This document shows positions 1 through 7,767 of a stretch of 64,000 nucleotides of DNA, piece after piece. The translations under genes were made by a program, and so were the position numbers. The stretch comes from Streptomyces resistomycificus (GTDB taxonomy: Bacteria; Actinomycetota; Actinomycetes; Streptomycetales; Streptomycetaceae): NCBI RefSeq assembly GCF_001514265.1, contig NZ_KQ948988.1, positions 503,395-567,394 on the forward strand, in the 5' to 3' direction. Under the pieces are notes generated by a model. It searched no databases. It saw only the letters and a program-made list of their open reading frames with translations, and was not told the origin of the DNA. Within the stretch, counting starts at the first letter, position 1; the number at the start of each line of letters is the position of its first letter.

Positions 1-489
1 TGGCTGGAGGCCCTCGGCACCTTCGACGTGGTCGCCCTGGAGAACGGCGGCAGTGCCGAGGACGCCTCCAACCTCTTCTACTCGCCGGCCTCCAACACCA
101 TCCAGCCGGGCCGCTCCCGCAAGATGGACGACGGCTGGGAGACCCGGCGCCGCCGCGACCAGGGCAACGACTGGATCCGCTACCGCCTGGCCGCGCAGTC
201 CCGGATCCGCGCCCTGGAGATCGACACGGCGTATCTCAAGGGCAACAGCGCGGGCTGGGCGTCGGTGTCGGTCAGGGACGGCGACGGCGAGTGGACGGAG
301 ATCCTCCCGCGCACCCGCCTCCAGCCCGACACCAACCACCGCTTCGTCCTCCCGGCCCCGGCCGTCGGCACCCACGCGCGCGTGGACATCTACCCGGACG
401 GCGGCATCTCCCGCCTGCGCCTGTTCGGCACCCTGACCGAAACGGGCGCGACGACGCTGGCGTCCCGTCACCGGGAACTGGGCGGCTGA
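1..489 (+). CDS. alc: allantoicase, C-terminal part (5' end outside window)
   Basis: The reading frame is open from the first base and ends with TGA at 487-489, so only about 162 C-terminal residues are present. Allantoicases are usually about 350 residues. The text matches the second jelly-roll repeat of the family: a DVVALENGG segment, a GDGWETRRRRDQGNDW-type block and a final R-L-F-G strand. Allantoicase hydrolyses allantoate to ureidoglycolate and urea during purine degradation in the cytoplasm. The missing 5' part and any allantoinase partner would lie upstream. Identification rests on recognised family motifs. Confidence 0.88.
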   Translation, partial: WLEALGTFDVVALENGGSAEDASNLFYSPASNTIQPGRSRKMDDGWETRRRRDQGNDWIRYRLAAQSRIRALEIDTAYLKGNSAGWASVSVRDGDGEWTEILPRTRLQPDTNHRFVLPAPAVGTHARVDIYPDGGISRLRLFGTLTETGATTLASRHRELGG

Positions 490-603
490 GCGGGGCGGAC
501 ATCCTGCGCGCGCATCCTGGCCTATGCCCACCCCCCCGCCCGACTCGGTGGGCCACATGGCAAGGCGCTCGGCACTACCAGCCCGTCCGGCGTTTGAGGA
601 CGA

Positions 604-667
604 GGCCCTTCGGGCCGAAGGGGGTCCGGGGCGCAGCCCCGGCGGGGTCGAAGGGGCGGAGCCCCTT
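604..667. terminator. three consecutive hairpins between convergent genes
   Basis: Three perfect stem-loops follow one another: GGCCC-TTC-GGGCC (604-616), CCGGGGC-GCA-GCCCCGG (626-642) and AAGGGGC-GGA-GCCCCTT (651-667). They lie between the allantoicase gene and the convergent SDR gene, so they probably stop transcription in both directions. The block from about 583, which includes CGTTTGAGGACGAGG, resembles a dispersed intergenic element I associate with Streptomyces genomes; that comparison is from memory. No U-tract follows, as is usual in these genomes. Confidence 0.7.
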
Positions 668-711
668 CAGGAGGGACGAGAAGGGGCGGCGGGGGCGATA
701 AAACCGCCCCA

Positions 712-1527
712 TCACGCCGCATGCCCCCCGTCCACAGAGAACTCCGCCCCCGTCACATACGCGGCCCCCGCCAGATAGGCCACCGTCCCCGCCACTTCCT
801 CCGCCGTCCCGAACCGCCCCAGCGCCGTCATCGCAGCCTGCCCCTCCGCGAACACCCCGTCCGCCGGATTCATGTCCGTGTCGATCGGCCCCGGATGCAC
901 GATGTTCGCGGTGATCCCCCGCGCCCCCAACTCCCGCGCCAGCGCCTTCGTCATGCCGATCAGCGCGGACTTGCTCATCGCGTACAGCGCCCCACCGGGC
1001 CCCGGCACCCGCTGGGTCATGCACGTGCCGACGGTGATGATCCGCCCACCCGCCACCATCAGGCCCGCGGCCGCCTGGGACGCCAGGAAGACCCCGCGCA
1101 CGTTCACCGCGAGCACCCGGTCCACATCGGCGACGGAGAGACTCTCCAAGGGCCCCAGCAGCCCGACCCCCACGTTGTTCACGAGCACGTCCAGCCGTCC
1201 TCCGAGCGCCTCCGCCGTCCGAGCCACCGCCCCGGCCGACTCCTCCACGTCGGCGGAGTCGGCCCGCAGGGCCACCGCCCGGCGCCCCAGCGCCTCGACG
1301 GCCCGTACGACGTCGTCGGCCGCCTCCTTGCCGTTCACATAGGTCAGGGCGACGTCGGCGCCCTCCCGGGCCAGCCGCAGAGCCGTCGCGGCGCCGATGC
1401 CACGGCTGCCGCCGGTCACCAGGGCCACCTTGCCGTTCAAGAGCCCGTCGTTCCCGCCGATCCCGTCGCGCCCGCCCATTTCGTTGATCCCGCCGTTGAT
1501 CCCGTTGGTGCCGCTGGTTTTCGTCAT
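712..1527 (-). CDS. SDR-family NAD(P)-dependent oxidoreductase
   Basis: A 271-residue short-chain dehydrogenase/reductase. The cofactor motif TGGSRGIG is near residue 39, followed by the structural NNVG motif, the active-site YxxxK (YAMSK) and a C-terminal VDGG. Proteins of this type reduce carbonyls, as in 3-oxoacyl-ACP reductase-like enzymes; the substrate cannot be read from sequence. The Gly/Asn-rich N-terminus of about 29 residues precedes the usual fold start (LLNGKVALVTGG), so the true start could be internal. The position of the catalytic serine upstream of the tyrosine reads G-T-C rather than the common S-S or G-S. It is divergent from the DHFR-like gene. Confidence 0.85.
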   Translation of the reverse strand: MTKTSGTNGINGGINEMGGRDGIGGNDGLLNGKVALVTGGSRGIGAATALRLAREGADVALTYVNGKEAADDVVRAVEALGRRAVALRADSADVEESAGAVARTAEALGGRLDVLVNNVGVGLLGPLESLSVADVDRVLAVNVRGVFLASQAAAGLMVAGGRIITVGTCMTQRVPGPGGALYAMSKSALIGMTKALARELGARGITANIVHPGPIDTDMNPADGVFAEGQAAMTALGRFGTAEEVAGTVAYLAGAAYVTGAEFSVDGGHAA

Positions 1528-1617
1528 GGGCCCATCTCAGCGGCGGCCGACTCCGGACGCTGGCGGCAAACGGACGCCGAGCTCACGAGCACGCGGAGCT
1601 CACGCTACGGCCCGGCC

Positions 1618-1664
1618 GCCGACCGACACCGCCGACCGACACCGCCGACCGACACGCCGACCGA
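1618..1664. repeat. 13-bp tandem repeat, about 3.5 copies
   Basis: The unit GCCGACCGACACC is repeated at 1618 and 1631 and degenerates at 1644 and 1656. It lies in the divergent promoter region between the SDR gene and the DHFR-like gene. It could be slippage-prone spacer or a regulator site; nothing in the sequence decides. Confidence 0.6.
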
Positions 1665-1733
1665 TGAGTTGCGAGGGCCTACGGGGTCTGCCCTGATGAA
1701 AGCGGACCCCACCACGAAAGGCAGGCACCCGTC

Positions 1734-2357
1734 ATGGGCAAGCTCGTCCTCACCTCGTTCGTCACCCTCGACGGCGTCCACCAGGCCCCCGGTGGTCCCA
1801 AGGAGGACACCCGCGACGGTTTCCGGCAGGGCGGCTGGACCGTCCCGTACTGGGACGACGACTTCGGCCGGTTCGTCGAGGAGGTCTTCGGCCGCGTCGG
1901 CGCCTTCCTCCTCGGCCGTCGCACCTACGACATCTTCGCCGCGTACTGGCCGAAGAACACCGACCCGGCCGACCCGGTCGCCTCGAAGCTGAACGCCCTG
2001 CCGAAGTACGTCGCCTCCTCCACCCTCACCGAGCCCGGCTGGGCCGGCACCACCGTGATCGGCCGCGACCTGGCGAAGGAGGTGACCGCCCTCAAGGAGC
2101 GCACCGACGGCGAGCTCCAGGTACACGGCAGCGGCGCCCTGGCACGGTCCCTGTTCGCCCTCGACCTCGTCGACACCGTGCACCTGCTGACCTTCCCGGT
2201 CGTGCTCGGCGCCGGTCACCGCCTGTTCGCCGACGGCGCCGTACCGACCGCCCTCCGGCACGTCGACGGACGCGTCACCGGGGCGGGCGTCTCCATCCAG
2301 TCGTACGACGTGACGGGCCGCCCGGAGTACGGCTCCTACGAGCTCCCCGCAGGTTAA
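1734..2357 (+). CDS. dihydrofolate reductase family protein (RibD C-terminal fold)
   Basis: A 207-residue protein of the YyaP/YwjB type, with the DHFR/RibD-C fold. It opens with MGKLVLTSFVTLDGV, contains LLGRRTYDIF and has a late segment, VHLLTFPVVLGAGHRLF, typical of these proteins. They bind NADPH, but most have no proven substrate; true folate reduction should not be assumed. The ATG at 1734 is preceded by a GAAAGG-type ribosome site. The gene is divergent from the SDR gene and stands alone. Confidence 0.85.
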   Translation: MGKLVLTSFVTLDGVHQAPGGPKEDTRDGFRQGGWTVPYWDDDFGRFVEEVFGRVGAFLLGRRTYDIFAAYWPKNTDPADPVASKLNALPKYVASSTLTEPGWAGTTVIGRDLAKEVTALKERTDGELQVHGSGALARSLFALDLVDTVHLLTFPVVLGAGHRLFADGAVPTALRHVDGRVTGAGVSIQSYDVTGRPEYGSYELPAG

Positions 2358-2442
2358 CTTCCCGAAAACTCCTCGGACTTGACGTGAAAATCCACCAGGT
2401 TGACATTGACATGCCATCGTCTACGCGCGTCATCATGAGGTC

Positions 2443-2838
2443 ATGAGATTCCCCCCACGCACCGCTCGTATCGGCGCCGCAGCCGCGCTCCTGTCCGCCC
2501 TCCTCGTGGGCGGCACCGTCACCGCCACGTCGGCGAACGCGGCCGCCACGGCGGTCGGCAGCATCTGCTACAGCGACCTGCCCTCCCAGGCCCACGACAC
2601 GCTCGACCTGATCGAGCAGGGTGGTCCCTACCCGTACTCGCAGGACGGGACCGTGTTCCAGAACCGGGAAGGCGTCCTGCCCGGCCAGTCGACCGGCTAC
2701 TACCACGAGTACACGGTCATCACGCCCGGATCCTCCACGCGCGGTGCCCGCCGCATCGTGACCGGTGAGGAGAACCAGGAGGACTACTACACGGCCGACC
2801 ACTACGAGTCGTTCGACCTGGTCGACCACGGCTGCTGA
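2443..2838 (+). CDS. secreted guanyl-specific ribonuclease, RNase Sa type
   Basis: A 131-residue precursor: a signal peptide of about 33 residues ending near ANA-A, then a 96-98-residue RNase N1/T1-family domain. Aligned to Streptomyces aureofaciens RNase Sa with a constant offset of 35, it keeps Glu54, Arg69 and His85 (here Glu89, Arg104, His120) and the single disulfide pair (Cys42-Cys131). It cleaves single-stranded RNA after guanosine outside the cell. No barstar-like inhibitor gene is adjacent. It converges on the small membrane protein gene after a 12-base gap. Confidence 0.95.
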   Translation: MRFPPRTARIGAAAALLSALLVGGTVTATSANAAATAVGSICYSDLPSQAHDTLDLIEQGGPYPYSQDGTVFQNREGVLPGQSTGYYHEYTVITPGSSTRGARRIVTGEENQEDYYTADHYESFDLVDHGC

Positions 2839-2850
2839 ACTCGCTTGCCC

Positions 2851-3045
2851 TCACCTCTGGCTCTCCGCGACGGCGAACAGCGCGAACGCCAGCACGACCA
2901 GGGTGACGCTCGCGAAGATCTCGTAGCCGTCGAGGAAACCGACCCGCTGCACGAAGCCGATGTTCCAGTCGGTGAACTCGTGCAAGAGGCCCATCACGCC
3001 CTGTACCAGGGCAAGGAAACCGATTAGCTCCAGCAGCTGTTTCAT
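2851..3045 (-). CDS. small two-helix membrane protein
   Basis: The likely product has 64 residues, starting at the ATG at 3045 with a GAGG ribosome site upstream (MKQLLELIGFLALVQGVMG). It shows two hydrophobic segments, roughly residues 5-18 and 39-58, separated by a short polar stretch containing DWNIGF. A longer frame extends upstream to 3261, but its extra N-terminus is Arg/Pro-rich and overlaps the divergent kinase gene. I do not recognise a named family. It lies between the RNase and the histidine kinase genes. Confidence 0.65.
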   Translation of the reverse strand: MKQLLELIGFLALVQGVMGLLHEFTDWNIGFVQRVGFLDGYEIFASVTLVVLAFALFAVAESQR

Positions 3046-3222
3046 GCCAAGACCCTCGCCCCGCGGACCCCCCACCCACATCGGCCGCGGGGCGAGGCAC
3101 GTCCGACGGAAGTCCCGGTCCGCCGGCCGGCCCGCGCCGAAAGTCTCCGCTGTCACGACTTTGGTCGACGATCCCGCGCGCGGGGGAGTGGCACGGGCCG
3201 CGGCCGCATAGATTTGTCGACC

Positions 3223-4473
3223 GTGAGTGCTGACGTGAGGGTGCCAGAACCGCCGGAACACTCAGGGCGGCACTGGCTGCTGCCCTCCGCTGTGATCCAC
3301 GAGTTCGAACCCGACGCCTCCCGGCCCGGACGGCGGCCCCGGCGTACCGCCCGCGACTGGATCGTCGACTTCACCTGCTTCCTGCTGGCCGTCCTCGTCG
3401 GCATCGTCGGCGCCGACGCCGTGACCGACAACCCGCACGTCCCGCACGCGCTCGCCGTCGTCGACCAGTGGACCGGCGCGCTCGCCTGTGCCGCGGTGTG
3501 GCTGCGCCGACGCTGGCCGGTCGGGCTGGCCGTGGCGACGATTCCGGTCGGGATGTTCTCGGACACCGCGGGCGGGGCGTGCATGATCGCCCTGTTCACC
3601 CTCGCCGTGCACCGGCCCTTCCGGTACGTGGCCTGGGTGGGTGGCGTCACCATCGCGCTGATCCCGCTCTACTTCTGGCTGCGCCCCGACCCCGAGCTGA
3701 CGTACTTCGTCGCGGTCGTCATCTTCGTGCTGCTGACCGCTGTCCTGGTCGGCTGGGGCCTGCTCGTACGCGCCAAGCGGCAGTTGATGCTCAGCCTGCG
3801 CGACCGCTCCCGGCGTGCCGAGACGGAGGCGCGACTGCGGGCGGAGCAGGCGCAGCAGCTGGCCCGGGAGGCCATCGCCCGGGAGATGCACGACGTCCTC
3901 GCGCACCGGCTGACCCTGCTGAGCGTGCACGCCGGCGCCCTGGAGTTCCGGCCGGACGCGCCCCACGCGGAGGTCGCCCGCGCTGCCGGTGTCATCCGGG
4001 AGAGCGCGCACGAGGCCCTGCAGGACCTCCGGGAGATCATCGGCGTCCTGCGGGCGGGTGAAGCCGACGACGCGGGCCGTCCCCAGCCGACGCTGGCCGC
4101 CCTGGACCACCTGGCCGCCGAGTCCCGCGAGGCAGGCGCGAAGGTCACCCTCGACAACCGGGTCACCGACCCCGCGGCCGTCCCCGCCTCGGTCGGCCGT
4201 ACCGCCTACCGCATCGCCCAGGAGGGCCTCACCAACGCCCGGAAACACGCCCCGGGAGCCGAGGTCACGGTGTCCGTCTCCGGAGCCCCGGGGGAGGGTC
4301 TGACCATCTCCGTCCGCAACCCACGGCCCGACGGCGAGATCCCGCACGTCCCCGGCTCCGGCCAGGGCCTGATCGGTCTGACCGAACGCGCGACGCTGGC
4401 CGGGGGGCGCCTGGAGCACGGCCCGCAGGGGGACGGCGGGTTCGGGGTGCGAGCATGGCTGCCGTGGGGGTGA
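3223..4473 (+). CDS. sensor histidine kinase (NarL-type, HisKA_3)
   Basis: About 416 residues. An N-terminal membrane domain with about four or five hydrophobic segments (residues ~45-185) has no large extracellular sensor loop. A coiled linker follows, then the dimerisation/phosphoacceptor motif REMHDVLAHRL with His223, and a C-terminal HATPase domain with N-box (NARKHAPGA) and GLIGLTER. It should autophosphorylate and pass phosphate to the response regulator immediately downstream. GTG 3223 was chosen over the in-frame TTG at 3214. No ribosome site is visible, and TAGATT at 3209-3214 sits nine bases before the GTG, as in leaderless transcripts. Confidence 0.9.
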   Translation: MSADVRVPEPPEHSGRHWLLPSAVIHEFEPDASRPGRRPRRTARDWIVDFTCFLLAVLVGIVGADAVTDNPHVPHALAVVDQWTGALACAAVWLRRRWPVGLAVATIPVGMFSDTAGGACMIALFTLAVHRPFRYVAWVGGVTIALIPLYFWLRPDPELTYFVAVVIFVLLTAVLVGWGLLVRAKRQLMLSLRDRSRRAETEARLRAEQAQQLAREAIAREMHDVLAHRLTLLSVHAGALEFRPDAPHAEVARAAGVIRESAHEALQDLREIIGVLRAGEADDAGRPQPTLAALDHLAAESREAGAKVTLDNRVTDPAAVPASVGRTAYRIAQEGLTNARKHAPGAEVTVSVSGAPGEGLTISVRNPRPDGEIPHVPGSGQGLIGLTERATLAGGRLEHGPQGDGGFGVRAWLPWG

Positions 4474-4522
4474 ACCCGGCGGCGAGGTAAGGGAGTTGTC
4501 CCCGTGCGCACCTCATGTGGCG

Positions 4523-4551
4523 CAACCGTGAACCCGTACCGCACAACCGTG
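4523..4551. promoter_or_regulatory. 21-bp-spaced direct repeat upstream of the response regulator
   Basis: CAACCGTG occurs at 4523-4530 and again at 4544-4551, two helical turns apart. A possible -10 (TACGTA, 4554-4559) lies five bases before the ATG at 4565. This geometry fits a head-to-tail dimer of a NarL-type regulator controlling its own gene and the P450, but this is inference. Confidence 0.4.
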
Positions 4552-4564
4552 GTTACGTAGGCCC

Positions 4565-5245
4565 ATGACTGCGATCAGACTGCTCCTCGTCGACGACGAC
4601 CCGCTGGTCAGGGCCGGGCTGTCCCTCATGTTGGGCGGCGCCGACGACATCGAGATCGTCGGTGAGGCCGCCGACGGCGACGAGGTCGAGGCGCTCGTCG
4701 ACCGCACCCGTCCGGACGTCGTCCTCATGGACATCCGGATGCCGTCGGTGGACGGTCTGACCGCCACCGAGCTGCTGCGCGGCCGGCCGGACGCCCCGCA
4801 GGTCGTGGTCCTGACCACCTTCCACGCCGACGAGCAGGTGCTGCGGGCGCTGCGCGCGGGCGCAGCGGGATTCGTCCTCAAGGACACCCCGCCCGCCGAC
4901 ATCCTCGACGCGGTACGCCGGGTGGCGGCCGGCGACCCCGTTCTGTCGCCCACCGTGACCCGCCGGCTGATGGCGCACGCCGCCGGCAACGCCGTCGACA
5001 CGCGCCGCACGCGTGCGCGTGCCCGCGTCGCGGTCCTCAACGACCGCGAGTGCGAGGTGGCGGTCGCCGTCGGCAGCGGCCTGTCCAACGCCGAGATCGC
5101 CGCCGGCCTCTTCATGAGCGTGGCCACGGTCAAGACGCACGTCTCCCGCATCCTGACCAAGCTCGACCTCAACAACCGGGTGCAGATCGCGTTGCTGGCC
5201 TACGACGCGGGACTGCTCGAGGAACAGGGCGACAGCGGGCACTAG
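4565..5245 (+). CDS. NarL/FixJ-family response regulator
   Basis: A 226-residue response regulator. The receiver domain has the acidic DDD (10-12), phosphoacceptor Asp56 in VVLMD, and the switch Thr and Lys (LTTF, LKDT). A C-terminal LuxR-type helix-turn-helix contains GLSNAEIAAGLFMSVATVKTH. The linker between the domains is unusually Arg/Thr-rich (DTRRTRARAR). It is the partner of the kinase upstream. The P450 gene follows after 41 bases, so it is a likely target or operon member. Confidence 0.93.
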   Translation: MTAIRLLLVDDDPLVRAGLSLMLGGADDIEIVGEAADGDEVEALVDRTRPDVVLMDIRMPSVDGLTATELLRGRPDAPQVVVLTTFHADEQVLRALRAGAAGFVLKDTPPADILDAVRRVAAGDPVLSPTVTRRLMAHAAGNAVDTRRTRARARVAVLNDRECEVAVAVGSGLSNAEIAAGLFMSVATVKTHVSRILTKLDLNNRVQIALLAYDAGLLEEQGDSGH

Positions 5246-5286
5246 CGTGCCGGCCGGCGCGTTGTCCGGTACGAGGGGGGAATGAC

Positions 5287-6471
5287 ATGGCAGATGTGAT
5301 CGAACTCGGGCGGTACGGAGACGCGTTCCGCAGGGACCCGCACCCCGTGTACGCGCGGTTGCGTGAGCGTGGCCCCGTGCACCGGGTGCGGCTGCCGGGC
5401 CCCGACGCCCACCACGAGACCTGGCTCGTCGTGGGGCATGAGGAGGCGCGCGCGGCGCTCGCCGACCCGCGCCTGGCCAAGGACGGACGCAAGATCGGGA
5501 TGCGGTTCCTCGACGAGGAGCTGATCGGGCAGTATCTGCTGATCGCCGACCCGCCCGAGCACACCCGGCTGCGCGGACTCGTCGCACGGGCCTTCACCAT
5601 GCGCCGGGTGGAGCAACTGCGGCCCAGGATCCAGCAGATCACCGACGAACTGCTCGACGCCATGCTGCCACTCGGCCGCGCCGACCTGGTCGACTCGTTC
5701 TCCTACCCGCTGCCGATCACCGTGATAGGCGAGCTCCTCGGAGTGCCCGAGCTGGACCGCGCGGAGTTCCGGAAGCTGTCCACGGAGGCGGTCGCGCCGA
5801 CCAGCGCGGACAGCGAGTACGACGCCTTAGTGCGGCTCGGCGAGTACCTCACCGAGCTGATCGAGGACAAGCGGAGCTCCGGACCGAGCGACGACCTGCT
5901 CGGCGACCTCATCCGCACCACCGCCGAGGACGGCGACCGGCTGTCCGCGCCGGAGTTGCGCGGCATGGCCTTCATCCTGCTGATCGCGGGCCACGAGACG
6001 ACGGTCAACCTCATCACCACCGGCATCCACGCCCTGCTCACCCACCCGGATCAACTGGCCGTCCTGCGCGCCGACATGAACCTGATCGACGCCGCGGTAG
6101 AGGAAACCCTGCGCTACGAGGGCCCGGTCGAGAACGCGACGTTCCGGTTCGCCGCCGAGCCACTGGAGATCGGCGGTACCGCCGTGGCGAAGGGCGACGG
6201 CGTGATGATCGGCCTCACGGCGGCCGACCGTGACGGTTCCCGCTACCCGGCCCCGGACCGCTTCGACATCCGCCGAGACACCCGCGGCCATCTCGCCTTC
6301 GGCCACGGCATCCACTTCTGCCTGGGCGCGCCCCTGGCCCGCCTGGAGGCCCGCACCGCCATCCGCACCCTGCTGGAGCGGGCCCCGGGCCTCGCCCTCG
6401 ACGGACAGCCCGGCGACTGGCTGCCGGGGATGCTCATGCGGGGGCTGCGGCGACTGCCGGTGCGGTGGTGA
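5287..6471 (+). CDS. cytochrome P450 (CYP107-like)
   Basis: A 394-residue soluble bacterial class I P450. The I-helix oxygen-activation motif AGHETT is at 234-239, the K-helix ExxR is E273-T-L-R276, and the heme-binding loop FGHGIHFCLG has ligand Cys345. It needs a ferredoxin and reductase, neither of which is encoded nearby. The overall pattern is like CYP107 enzymes, which hydroxylate macrolides and other small molecules; the substrate is unknown. The ATG at 5287 follows a GAGGGGGGAA-type ribosome site. The last codons and stop lie inside the first unit of a 16-bp tandem repeat. Confidence 0.93.
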   Translation: MADVIELGRYGDAFRRDPHPVYARLRERGPVHRVRLPGPDAHHETWLVVGHEEARAALADPRLAKDGRKIGMRFLDEELIGQYLLIADPPEHTRLRGLVARAFTMRRVEQLRPRIQQITDELLDAMLPLGRADLVDSFSYPLPITVIGELLGVPELDRAEFRKLSTEAVAPTSADSEYDALVRLGEYLTELIEDKRSSGPSDDLLGDLIRTTAEDGDRLSAPELRGMAFILLIAGHETTVNLITTGIHALLTHPDQLAVLRADMNLIDAAVEETLRYEGPVENATFRFAAEPLEIGGTAVAKGDGVMIGLTAADRDGSRYPAPDRFDIRRDTRGHLAFGHGIHFCLGAPLARLEARTAIRTLLERAPGLALDGQPGDWLPGMLMRGLRRLPVRW

Positions 6472-6530
6472 GGGGGTGCGGTGGTGAGGGAATGCGGTGG
6501 TGAGGGAATGCGGTGGTGAGGGGGTGCGGA
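6461..6530. repeat. 16-bp tandem repeat containing the P450 stop codon
   Basis: Four units of TGCGGTGGTGAGGG plus GG or AA lie at 6461, 6477, 6493 and 6509, with a partial fifth at 6525. The first unit supplies the last P450 residues and the TGA. Loss of a unit would leave the stop intact, while a change of phase could extend the protein. The rest of the 6472-6642 gap (to the convergent dehydrogenase gene) is G-rich, contains GACACGA/GACATGA variants and shows no gene. Confidence 0.85.
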
Positions 6531-6642
6531 CACGACGGGGTGGGGGCACGACGAGGAACGGACATGACGACGAACGGACACGAGGAGGTGTGGACACGAG
6601 GATGAGCTGAGGCGAAGGCGCGCCTCGGGGTCCACGGTCCGT

Positions 6643-7665
6643 CTAGATCGTGGCGGCGCCCGTCCCTCCCGGGACCTCCGCCAGCCACACGCCCCGCCGC
6701 TCCCGCCGCGACATCTCGCACGCCTCGGCGATCCGCAGCGCCTGCAGCGCCTCCCGCCCGTCGCAGGGGTTGGCCCGCTCCCCCCGTACGACCTCCACGA
6801 ACGCGCACAGCTCAGCCTCGTAGGCGGGCCCGAACCGCTCCAGGAACCCCGACCACGGCTTGTCGGCCGCCGGCGGCCCGGTCGGCTCGGTGGACGCGAT
6901 CGGCGTGCGGTCGTCGAGACCGACCACGATCTGGTCCAGCTCCCCGGCGAGCTCCATGCGCACGTCGTACCCCGCCCCGTGCATCCGGGTGGCCGTGGCG
7001 GTGGCGAGCGTGCCGTCGTCGAGCGTGAGCAGTGCCGCGCCCGTGTCCACGTCACCCGCCTCGCGGAACATCGCGGGACCGGCGTCGGACCCGGCCGCGT
7101 ACACGTCGGCCACCTCGCGCCCCGTCACCCAGCGCAGCACGTCGAAGTCGTGGATCAGGGTGTCCCGGTAGAGCCCGCCGGACAGCGGCAGCCACGCTGC
7201 CGAAGGCGGTGACTGGTCGGACGTCAGGGCCCGCACGGTGTGCAGCCGCCCGAGCCGTCCCGAACGCACGGCCTCCCGCGCGCCCGTGTAGCCGGTGTCG
7301 AAGCGGCGCTGGAAGCCCATCTGCAGGATCGTGCCCGCCGACTCCACCTCACCGATCGCCTGTAAGGTCCCCGCCAGATCGAGCGCGATCGGCTTCTCGC
7401 AGAACACGGGAAGGCCCGAGCGTGCTGCCCGACCGATCAGTTCGGCGTGAGCCGACGTCGCCGTCGTGATCACGACGGCGTCCACGCCCCACCGGAAGAT
7501 CTCGTCCATTCCCGGGGCCGCCGTCTCGCCCAGGCGGTGCGCGAGATCCTGGGCCCGCGCGGGGTTCACGTCCGTGAGGATCAGGGAACCGACCTCCCGG
7601 TGCCGGCTGAGGGTGTTCGCATGGATGGTGCCGATGCGACCCGTACCGATGACTCCGATGCGCAT
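6643..7665 (-). CDS. Gfo/Idh/MocA-family dehydrogenase (inositol 2-dehydrogenase-like)
   Basis: About 340 residues. The N-terminal Rossmann fold begins MRIGVIGTGRIG. The signature EKP motif (FCEKPIALD) lies near residue 98, and the catalytic-region HDFDVLRW segment near residue 173 is typical of myo-inositol 2-dehydrogenases. It probably oxidises a polyol or sugar with NAD(P)+. ATG 7665 is chosen because the fold starts there; an upstream extension to 7746 would run into the regulator's promoter. It is divergent from a GntR regulator. Confidence 0.87.
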   Translation of the reverse strand: MRIGVIGTGRIGTIHANTLSRHREVGSLILTDVNPARAQDLAHRLGETAAPGMDEIFRWGVDAVVITTATSAHAELIGRAARSGLPVFCEKPIALDLAGTLQAIGEVESAGTILQMGFQRRFDTGYTGAREAVRSGRLGRLHTVRALTSDQSPPSAAWLPLSGGLYRDTLIHDFDVLRWVTGREVADVYAAGSDAGPAMFREAGDVDTGAALLTLDDGTLATATATRMHGAGYDVRMELAGELDQIVVGLDDRTPIASTEPTGPPAADKPWSGFLERFGPAYEAELCAFVEVVRGERANPCDGREALQALRIAEACEMSRRERRGVWLAEVPGGTGAATI

Positions 7666-7708
7666 GTGACCAAACTGCGGTCGGACCGGGCGCGCTGTCA
7701 ATGCGCAT

Positions 7709-7718
7709 GTCCGGACAA
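7709..7718. promoter_or_regulatory. palindrome TGTCCGGACA, candidate GntR operator
   Basis: A perfect 10-bp palindrome in the 102-bp gap between the divergent dehydrogenase and GntR genes. The same core recurs as a 12-bp palindrome at 8556-8567, just past the GntR gene. Paired short palindromes around a GntR/UTRA gene suggest its own operator. Confidence 0.5.
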
Positions 7719-7767
7719 CCGAACTACACAACTTCCCGTCAACCATCCACAGAGCTACGCTCGGGCC

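Noticed and set aside
28..489. Starting the allantoicase at an internal ATG-like codon
   Set aside because: The frame is open to base 1 and homology extends upstream, so the gene is cut by the window edge rather than short.
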